Made by a program: the position numbers and the translations under genes. From Microcaldota archaeon (GTDB taxonomy: Archaea; Micrarchaeota; Micrarchaeia; Micrarchaeales; CABMGC01), in the NCBI GenBank assembly GCA_021835105.1, contig JAKBQS010000001.1:1-64000 (forward strand): a DNA stretch of 64,000 bases. Reading direction: 5' to 3'. Of this stretch, positions 58,187 to 64,000 are shown one piece after another; within the stretch, counting starts at the first letter, position 1; the number at the start of each line of letters is the position of its first letter. The notes below the pieces were generated by a model. The model saw only the letters and a list, made by a program, of their open reading frames with translations, was not told where the DNA came from and did not search any database.

Positions 58187-58243
58187 TTATCTCTTTACTT
58201 TCTTGCTACTTTTCTTTTTCTTTGCTGCTTTCTTGCTTGCCAT
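58187..58243 (-). CDS. Tiny lysine-rich peptide, 18 residues
   Basis: ATG at 58243, product MASKKAAKKKKSSKKVKR. Two thirds of residues are Lys or Arg, so it would bind nucleic acid or ribosomal surfaces if made. T-rich sequence follows the stop. It could also be a chance frame in AT-rich DNA. Confidence 0.3.
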   Translation of the reverse strand: MASKKAAKKKKSSKKVKR

Positions 58244-58363
58244 CTTATTCACTGCTAAAATCCTTAGCTTTAAAAATATTTAAACAAATATAAATTATCC
58301 ATAAATAGCCATATAACTAATTATACTAAAATAAAAAAGTTATATCGCAGTAAAAGTGATAAT

Positions 58364-59479
58364 TTGGGCAATGAAAATGCAGTAAATGGCAAGCTCGAAG
58401 AGCTAGAGGAAGAATATTCAAAAACAAAGCACAACAAGGCTACAAACAAGCACCTTGGCATACTCCGTGCAAAGATTGCAAGACTGAAAAAGGAGGCTGC
58501 GCATAAAAAATCCCACCACGGCACAGGATTCTCAGTTAAAAAATCTGGCAACGCCACAGTCGCCCTAGTCGGCTTCCCCAATGCAGGTAAATCGTCTCTC
58601 TTGAAACACCTAACAAATGTCGAATCAAAAGTGGCAGACTACGCATTCACAACCATAGCGGTAATACCTGGCATAATGGAGATTAACGGGGCAAAGATTC
58701 AGGTACTCGACCTTCCAGGTATAATAGAGGATGCATATAAGGGCCGCGGCGGTGGCACAATGATAGGCAGCGTGATAAGGATAGCCGATCTTATAGCCAT
58801 AGTTGTCGATGCGAAGGCGTACAATGATGCGTACAGGATAATAGACGAGCTTCATAAGCTAAACATATTCCTTAACGAGCCTGCCCCAGACATACGGGTG
58901 GAGAAGAAGACAAGCGGAGGTATACGCTTCTTCGGGAAAATTGTAGGGCACGAAGAGCGTTACATGATAGAGGCGCTGAACGAGACAGGAATATACAATG
59001 CGGACATAACATTTGGCACTCCTGTAGACGCAGAAAAATTCATAAACTACATAACAGAGAGCACAGTGTACACCAAGTCCATAATAATCCTAAATAAAGT
59101 TGATCTTATAAGCAACGAAGAGGCAGACATGCTCTCCAAAAAGCTCCGAAGGGATACGGACATGGACGTTCTGCCTGTAAGTGCATCGAAGAGCATAAAC
59201 ATGGATAATGTAAAGAGGGAACTGTTCCAGCACCTCAACCTGATAAAGGTATACTTAAAGCCCAAAGATGGGGTTCCTGACCTTGAGAAGCCACTCGTAT
59301 TGAGGAAAGGAGCTACCGTAGGCGAAGCAGCGAGGGCAATACACTCCAAGACTGCAGAGAACCTAAAATATGCTACAGTCACAGGTACCAGCACAAAATT
59401 TGACAACCAAAGGGTCGGACAGGATCACATTCTGCACGATGAAGATATAATAACGCTGTTTTACTATAAGATAATCTAA
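58364..59479 (+). CDS. DRG family GTPase (Obg-like, with TGS domain)
   Basis: 371 residues, TTG start at 58364. A charged N-terminal helix (about 1-60), G1 GFPNAGKSS, G2/G3 YAFTT and LDLPGI, a Gly-rich RGRGGG region typical of DRG, G4 NKVD and a C-terminal TGS domain (about 290-371). DRG proteins associate with ribosomes and translation. Upstream 58244-58363 is a promoter gap. The next genes begin 12 and 450 bases on. Confidence 0.9.
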   Translation: MGNENAVNGKLEELEEEYSKTKHNKATNKHLGILRAKIARLKKEAAHKKSHHGTGFSVKKSGNATVALVGFPNAGKSSLLKHLTNVESKVADYAFTTIAVIPGIMEINGAKIQVLDLPGIIEDAYKGRGGGTMIGSVIRIADLIAIVVDAKAYNDAYRIIDELHKLNIFLNEPAPDIRVEKKTSGGIRFFGKIVGHEERYMIEALNETGIYNADITFGTPVDAEKFINYITESTVYTKSIIILNKVDLISNEEADMLSKKLRRDTDMDVLPVSASKSINMDNVKRELFQHLNLIKVYLKPKDGVPDLEKPLVLRKGATVGEAARAIHSKTAENLKYATVTGTSTKFDNQRVGQDHILHDEDIITLFYYKII

Positions 59480-59491
59480 ACGGCGAGGCAT

Positions 59492-59932
59492 ATGACAATA
59501 AAATACTGGGAATATGAGGATGTACCACTAAAGGAAAAACTCAAGAACCCAAACGTAAAAGAGATAGCAAAGATATATTTTGAGAACGAGACCAAAGCTT
59601 ACAGGTTTGCGAGGGCGCTTTCTGAAGTAAAGCTACATGGTAAATTAAGGCTTAAGGACTGTCCGGACGACCTCCCAGCGGCAACATGGAAGAGGTATAT
59701 GGACTTCGGAGTCATAGTAGGCCTCCTAAAGCATGAGGATGGGGAATACTCGTTCACTGACAGATATTCGAGGCCCCTAAAGAACATAGCAATATACATA
59801 AAAGCGTGGATGGAAGCGCAGGAAAAAGAGGACCTGGCATTGCTCTTCGCCACAGCCAAAACAGCCAAGCAGGTCAAGAGGGGCGGAAAACCAAGGAAAG
59901 CCCAAGAAGGCCAAAAGGACGAGGTTATATGA
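59492..59932 (+). CDS. Uncharacterised protein with possible winged-helix core
   Basis: 146 residues. A middle region (FARALSEVKLHGKLRL to KRYMDFGVIVGLLKHEDGEYSFTDRYSRPLKNI) alternates helices and a beta wing, resembling a winged helix. The tail is Lys/Gln-rich. It starts 12 bases after the DRG gene and its stop overlaps the ATG of the NFACT-R gene (ATGA), so the three are probably one operon. Function unknown. Confidence 0.55.
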   Translation: MTIKYWEYEDVPLKEKLKNPNVKEIAKIYFENETKAYRFARALSEVKLHGKLRLKDCPDDLPAATWKRYMDFGVIVGLLKHEDGEYSFTDRYSRPLKNIAIYIKAWMEAQEKEDLALLFATAKTAKQVKRGGKPRKAQEGQKDEVI

Positions 59933-60705
59933 GAATATCCCTTGACTTTACTAAATCTGCACAAAAGAACGCAGAAGATTACTATAACCTAGCCAAGAAA
60001 TCAGAGAGAAAAGCATTAGGCGCAGAAGCCAGCATCAAGAGGATGGAGAAGGAACTCACCGCCCAGCAGGGCCAGAAGCCCAAGGAGAAGCCCACTCAGA
60101 TGCGCAAGAATACAGAATGGTATGAGGAGTATAACTGGTTCTTCACGCCAAGAGGCGAACTTGCAATAGGAGGGCGCAGCGCAAAACAGAATGAGGCAAT
60201 AAATTCTAAATACTTCGAGGAGAGAGACATGTTCTTCCATGCGGACATATTCGGGGCATCCGTAGTGGTCCTGAAGGGGGGCGCTTCCGCTTCAAAAGAA
60301 TCAAAGGAACTCGCAGCGCAGTTTGCCGCATGCTTTTCGAGTGGGTGGGCGGAAGGGACGTTCTCCCTTAACGTATATGCCCTTGGGCGCAAACAGGTAT
60401 CAAAATCAAAACAGAAAGGCTCACTTGGGACGGGAAGTTTCCTACTCGAGGGGGAGAGGGAATGGTACAAAAACGTACCATTAAGCCTGTGTGCATATCT
60501 ATCAAAGGATAAAAAAGGCGAAGACAGGTTCACCGTAGCTCCGCAAAAGATACTGGCTTACGGCGTCGCCCCAGAAAACCACGTTATAATCGCTCCAGGT
60601 ACAGCAAAGAAATCAGATGCGGCAAAGGCAATAAGCAAAAAACTCGGCTTTGCAGATATAGATTATATAATGCAGCATCTTCCTGCAGGAGGGTTTAGCG
60701 TATAA
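59929..60705 (+). CDS. Stand-alone NFACT-R (Rqc2/RqcH C-terminal) domain protein
   Basis: 258 residues from the ATG at 59929. A charged helix at the N-terminus leads to WYEEYNWFFTPRGELAIGGRSAKQNE, then FFHADIFGASVVVLK, the signature of the NFACT-R (DUF814) domain. Full Rqc2/RqcH proteins also carry NFACT-N and helix-hairpin-helix parts upstream; these are absent here. Role in the family: recruiting alanyl-tRNA to stalled 50S subunits. How a lone domain works is unclear. Translationally coupled to the gene before. Confidence 0.75.
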   Translation: MRISLDFTKSAQKNAEDYYNLAKKSERKALGAEASIKRMEKELTAQQGQKPKEKPTQMRKNTEWYEEYNWFFTPRGELAIGGRSAKQNEAINSKYFEERDMFFHADIFGASVVVLKGGASASKESKELAAQFAACFSSGWAEGTFSLNVYALGRKQVSKSKQKGSLGTGSFLLEGEREWYKNVPLSLCAYLSKDKKGEDRFTVAPQKILAYGVAPENHVIIAPGTAKKSDAAKAISKKLGFADIDYIMQHLPAGGFSV

Positions 60706-60709
60706 ACCA

Positions 60710-61243
60710 TCATTCATGTTTGCCTTTCGAATGAACCCTCTTGACAGCGGAGTCTATTACATCACGCGCTTTCGCTGCGTTCTCCCACCCGCTTACTTCT
60801 GACCATTTTCCCGGTTCTATGCTTTTATAGTACTTGAAGAAATGTGCAATCCTGTCTTTCACATTCTCCGGAAGATCATTAACATCGTTTACAAGTTTAA
60901 ACTCCGGATCTATCTTATCCGTGCCCACTCCAAGTATTTTAGTGTCTATTCCTTCTTCATCCTTCATTAGAAGCAGGCCTATTGGCCTTACTACAACAGT
61001 AGTTCCTGGGAAAAAAGACGCACCGCTTATGACCATTATGTCAAGAGGGTCGCCATCCTCGCCAAGTGTTCCGCAAACAAACCCATAATTGTAAGGGTAA
61101 ACCATTGAAGTATGGAGTATTCTGTCGACCTTTATACTATCGTTATGCTCGTCGTATTCATATTTTACATTGCTTCCTTTAGGTATCTCTATCAGGCAGT
61201 TGACTTTCGATGGCGCATCCTTTCCTATTGTTAAATTTGGCAT
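60710..61243 (-). CDS. ppa: Inorganic pyrophosphatase (family I)
   Basis: 177 residues. The family I signature EDGDPLDIMVI is followed by the metal ligands around ASFFPGTTV and KDEEGIDTKIL, with the helix KDRIAHFFKYYKSIEPGKW near the C-terminus. Length and order match soluble hexameric enzymes. Reaction: pyrophosphate to two phosphates, pulling biosynthetic reactions forward. Divergent from CTP synthase over 60 bases. Confidence 0.95.
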   Translation of the reverse strand: MPNLTIGKDAPSKVNCLIEIPKGSNVKYEYDEHNDSIKVDRILHTSMVYPYNYGFVCGTLGEDGDPLDIMVISGASFFPGTTVVVRPIGLLLMKDEEGIDTKILGVGTDKIDPEFKLVNDVNDLPENVKDRIAHFFKYYKSIEPGKWSEVSGWENAAKARDVIDSAVKRVHSKGKHE

Positions 61244-61274
61244 GTAATCAGCAAGGTAAATTCTCCAATAAAAG

Positions 61275-61282
61275 ATTTAAAT
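61275..61282. promoter_or_regulatory. Symmetric TATA element between pyrophosphatase and CTP synthase
   Basis: ATTTAAAT is a perfect palindrome inside AGATTTAAATTCTT. Its centre lies about 25 bases from the CTP synthase start (61304) and about 35 from the pyrophosphatase start (61243). It could serve one or both divergent genes. Confidence 0.4.
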
Positions 61283-61303
61283 TCTTTGTAACAATAATAG
61301 CCT

Positions 61304-62914
61304 ATGCATACTAAATACGTAGTAATACTAGGTTCACTGATGAGCGGCCTCGGCAAAGGGGGCATAACCGCTTCGATAATGAAGATGCTCGATTTCTACG
61401 GCTACAGAGTACTTCCGATAAAGTTCGATGGATACCTTAATTATGACTGCGGCACGATGAATCCATACAGGCACGGCGAAGTATTCGTCCTTAACGATAA
61501 AAGCGAAGTAGACATGGATTTTGGCATATACGAGAGATTCATAAACAAGGACCTTACCGGCAACCTATCCATAACCGGAGGCAAGCTCTACAGCACCCTG
61601 ATCAAAAAAGAGCGAAACGGGGAGTACTTGGGAGAGGATGTCCAGGTAATACCTCATGTAACTAACGAGATAATAAACCACGTAAGGAAGATATCGGAAT
61701 CAGAGAAGCCCGATGTCATAGTAATAGAAGTGGGGGGTACGGTAGGAGACATAGAAAACAGCTACTTTATCGAAGCAATGCGGCAGCTTGCCATTAAGGA
61801 CAAGACCGTTTTTATAAACCTTACATATGTTCCCACCCTTGAGGTCGTAGGCGAACAGAAAACAAAACCAGCGCAGATAGGCTTCAGGACAATACTCCAG
61901 TCTGGGATAATGCCCTCATTTGTAATATGCAGGAGCAAAGACAAACTTCTCGCAAAGACAAAGAAGAAGCTTGCCCTATTCACAAATCTTGACGAAAGTA
62001 GGATAATAGACGACGAAGATCAGATGACACTGTACAACCTCCCCATCTCATTTATGGCGCAGAAGATGGACAAGATGCTAATTAAAGACTTAGAGCTTCC
62101 AGAAAGAAAAATAAACAAGCAGAAACTTTCGATATGGAAGGACACCGTAGATAAGATACTAAATCCAAAAAGATCTGTTAATATAGCAATACTTGGAAAA
62201 TACACGAACCTGCAGGATTCATATGCAAGCGTAAAAGAAGCCCTCATGCACTGCGGAGCCAAATCAAACGCAAGGGTAAATATCTCCTGGATAGAGTCGG
62301 AGACGTTAGAGCAAGGAGCCGACCCAAACGCAGTCTTCTCCGGCATTGACGGGGTAATAGTCCCAGGCGGGTTCGGGAATCGTGGCATAGAAGGAATAAT
62401 AAACGGAATAAGGTACTGCAGGGAACAGAAGATACCATATCTTGGAATATGCCTAGGCATGCAGCTCATGGTCGTGGAATACGCCAGGAACGTATGCGGG
62501 TTAAAAGATGCAAATTCCTCAGAGTTCAATAAAAACTCGAGGAATAAAGTTATAGACATAATGAAATCGCAGCTCGGCAGAAAGGCCAAGGGCGGAACTA
62601 TGAGGCTGGGACTTGAAGAATCAAAAGTATCTGACAAAAAGAGCATAGCATATAGATCGTATGGCAGCGCTGTAATCCAGGAACGCCACAGGCACAGATA
62701 CGAATTCAACAACAGGTATATGGGTCTTATGAGAAAAAACGGCCTGCTCTTTACCTCTTTTTCATCTGAAAGAATAGTGGAGACTGTAGAATGGCCTGAT
62801 TACACAGGGATCGGCACACAGGCACATCCAGAGCTAAGATCAAGAATAGAGAAGCCCGCCCCGTTGTTCGAGTATCTGGTCTCCAGAGCACTGCTCAGGA
62901 GAGAAAAGACTTAA
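61304..62914 (+). CDS. pyrG: CTP synthase
   Basis: 536 residues. N-terminal synthetase domain: ILGSLMSGLGKGG, KFDGYLNYDCGTMNPYRHGEVFV and TVGDIENSYFIEA. C-terminal class I glutamine amidotransferase from about residue 285, with VPGGFGNRG and the nucleophile Cys in GICLGMQ, then the His and Glu in AHPE. Reaction: UTP, ATP and glutamine give CTP. The 3' end overlaps the convergent glycosyltransferase gene by 20 bases. Confidence 0.97.
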   Translation: MHTKYVVILGSLMSGLGKGGITASIMKMLDFYGYRVLPIKFDGYLNYDCGTMNPYRHGEVFVLNDKSEVDMDFGIYERFINKDLTGNLSITGGKLYSTLIKKERNGEYLGEDVQVIPHVTNEIINHVRKISESEKPDVIVIEVGGTVGDIENSYFIEAMRQLAIKDKTVFINLTYVPTLEVVGEQKTKPAQIGFRTILQSGIMPSFVICRSKDKLLAKTKKKLALFTNLDESRIIDDEDQMTLYNLPISFMAQKMDKMLIKDLELPERKINKQKLSIWKDTVDKILNPKRSVNIAILGKYTNLQDSYASVKEALMHCGAKSNARVNISWIESETLEQGADPNAVFSGIDGVIVPGGFGNRGIEGIINGIRYCREQKIPYLGICLGMQLMVVEYARNVCGLKDANSSEFNKNSRNKVIDIMKSQLGRKAKGGTMRLGLEESKVSDKKSIAYRSYGSAVIQERHRHRYEFNNRYMGLMRKNGLLFTSFSSERIVETVEWPDYTGIGTQAHPELRSRIEKPAPLFEYLVSRALLRREKT

Positions 62915-63605
62915 GAAGAAGCAACCCCTGCTTCACACCTGCCTTGCTTGCACCGTACCTCCTAGAATCAAATGTATATCCTATCTCATGCACGCTTATG
63001 CTGCCCTTCCTAGTGCATTTTAAGAAGTCAAAAAGTATCTTGTAACCCCCATTGACGAATCTATTCTGGTTCTTCCTGTAAACATTCATGAATCTAATCC
63101 TGCGCATGCCGAAGAATCCTGATAGTATGTCTGCAGAACTCTGGCATCCTCTAATACGTAGTACGATGTTTCCTGCAAAAATTAACAGCTTCGATATGAT
63201 GCGCCTGTAAAGCACCCACCCTTCGACATTCTTCCTCACGGCTATCACAAGCTCAGCACCATCATAAAGCGCTTCTGCCATTCGCCCTATATACTTTGGA
63301 TTATGCTGCAGGTCTGCGTCCATTATTATCACGAACTCCGTCCTTGAGCGCTCTATGCCTTTTATAATGCTGCCTGTAAGCCCCAACCTTCCATGGCTTA
63401 GGGGCACAAGAAGAGAGACGTTCATCCCTTTCTTCACCGCCCTCCTTACGACCTCCTCAGTTCCGTCATCAGAATTATCGTCAACTACCAGCATCTGTAT
63501 CCCTCCATAATCCTTGGCAATCCTATCAATTAGCTTGCCAATGGACTTTTCCTCGTCCAGAGTAGGCAGTATTACTGTAAAATCCCTATAGTCTGTTTTT
63601 TTCAT
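62895..63605 (-). CDS. Family 2 glycosyltransferase (dolichol-phosphate mannosyltransferase-like)
   Basis: 236 residues. GT2 fold: VILPTLDEEKSIGKLID, VVDDNSDDGTEE, then IMDADLQHNPKYIGRM with the DxD-like DAD, and a C-terminal pattern SADILSGFFGMRR seen in polyprenyl-phosphate hexose synthases. It would charge a lipid carrier for protein or surface glycosylation. No membrane helices at the end. The start overlaps the flippase-like gene by about 20 bases, so both form one operon. Confidence 0.85.
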   Translation of the reverse strand: MKKTDYRDFTVILPTLDEEKSIGKLIDRIAKDYGGIQMLVVDDNSDDGTEEVVRRAVKKGMNVSLLVPLSHGRLGLTGSIIKGIERSRTEFVIIMDADLQHNPKYIGRMAEALYDGAELVIAVRKNVEGWVLYRRIISKLLIFAGNIVLRIRGCQSSADILSGFFGMRRIRFMNVYRKNQNRFVNGGYKILFDFLKCTRKGSISVHEIGYTFDSRRYGASKAGVKQGLLLLKSFLS

Positions 63606-64000
63606 TTACTATTCCACCAAGAAATAAGTAATATCTGACTGCAAGCCCAAGAAGCCACCCTACAAAAGTAATTCTTGCCGCAAGGCCTTTAAGCACTGAT
63701 AATTCCTCCTTCCCTAGTACACTTAACAGCGCAAGTATGGCAGGATAAGCAAGGATAATCTCCACTACCCCAAAGGCAAGCATAATTTTGTTTGCATGTA
63801 TCAGCACACTGCTTGCGTAAAGAAGCATGAAAACCACGAGGTTAGCAAGAAGAAGCCTGGCTATCTTGCCATAAGATTGGTTCAGCCCAAAAGCCCTGCT
63901 GTTATATCTGAGAATAAGGTAAAGATACGAGATGTTGCCAAGATAATAAACTGCGAATATCGCCCCGAGCGAGCCGAAATAAGTGGCAAACATGAGCAGT
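63586..64000 (-). CDS. Polysaccharide flippase-like membrane protein, C-terminal part (window edge)
   Basis: Open to the window end, so the N-terminal part is missing. About 135 visible residues with four hydrophobic helices; the pattern YLYLILRYNSRAFGLNQ followed by a short cytoplasmic loop and two helices resembles the end of Wzx or MATE-type polysaccharide flippases. Frame continues upstream of the first visible Met. Cotranscription with the GT2 gene supports a role in exporting lipid-linked sugars. Family assignment is tentative. Confidence 0.5.
   Translation of the reverse strand, partial: LLMFATYFGSLGAIFAVYYLGNISYLYLILRYNSRAFGLNQSYGKIARLLLANLVVFMLLYASSVLIHANKIMLAFGVVEIILAYPAILALLSVLGKEELSVLKGLAARITFVGWLLGLAVRYYLFLGGIVNEKNRL

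Overview
The window reads as a gene-dense chromosome segment of an archaeon with a small genome. Archaeal markers include uS13, uS4 and uS11 in archaeal order, an RFC small subunit, PCNA, a GINS subunit, eL42, aIF2-alpha, class I lysyl-tRNA synthetase, SRP54, fibrillarin, RNase P protein 4, RtcB, D-aminoacyl-tRNA deacylase of the archaeal type and prepilins with class III signal peptides. TATA-like boxes sit about 25 bases before many start codons, many genes look leaderless, and TTG or GTG starts are common. Short intergenic gaps, tRNA introns and many mini-proteins suit a DPANN archaeon. A complete pyruvate dehydrogenase complex plus trehalose metabolism makes me favour a Micrarchaeota relative (Micrarchaeum or Mancarchaeum type). 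That placement is inference and rests on no database search.

Layout. 1-1700 is an accessory edge: an AbiE-type toxin-antitoxin pair, a VRR-NUC-like nuclease gene bracketed by imperfect direct repeats, and a 420-base stretch with hairpins. 1701-4511 is a copper-response cluster: PadR-TRASH regulator, YHS mini-protein, CopA. 4600-9900 holds a flavin reductase, archaeal PPAT, DEAD-box helicase, an MFS exporter, tRNA-Lys and mini-proteins. 10024-17312 is information processing: LysRS, uS13-uS4-uS11, RFC, initiator tRNA, GINS51-eL42-aIF2alpha-PAC2 and an interrupted tRNA-Gly. 17343-21728 has polyamine genes (agmatinase, spermidine synthase, SAM decarboxylase) and NAD kinase. 21729-26362 is the pyruvate dehydrogenase operon E1alpha-E1beta-E2-E3, running into NAD kinase. 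26400-33059 is mixed: pentapeptide protein, nucleotidyltransferase, M20 peptidase, GNAT, Lrp regulator, an AT-rich surface protein and an aquaporin. 33060-44040 holds the fused trehalose-6-phosphate synthase/phosphatase, two tRNAs, an HPP membrane protein, a LamG prepilin, TPR-AAA ATPase, RNase HI, Nudix, and a phosphoesterase-Lhr helicase pair. 44159-47838 has a small basic protein and a histidine kinase with an unusual wHTH-REC-degenerate-GGDEF response regulator. 47889-64000 carries fibrillarin, GH15 hydrolase, RtcB, tRNA-Leu with a T-loop intron, PCNA, DtdA, RNase P protein, Rieske protein, tRNA-Ile(UAU), SRP54, DRG GTPase, a stand-alone NFACT-R protein, pyrophosphatase, CTP synthase and two envelope-polysaccharide genes at the right edge.

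How parts fit together. Trehalose can be made by the synthase/phosphatase fusion and possibly cleaved by the GH15 enzyme. tRNA exons from the four interrupted tRNA genes would be joined by RtcB, also encoded here. Polyamine synthesis from agmatine to spermidine is covered by three neighbouring genes. The PDH operon makes acetyl-CoA and NADH, and NAD kinase at its end links it to NADP supply.

Most unusual points: NAD kinase has no ATG, GTG or TTG and begins in frame directly after the UAG of the E3 gene, probably at AUU; tRNA-Leu carries a 12-base insertion inside its T-loop; a tRNA-Ile with a UAU anticodon is present; the nuclease gene is repeat-flanked; a response regulator has a GGDEF-like domain without the signature; and several proteins have lost key catalytic residues.
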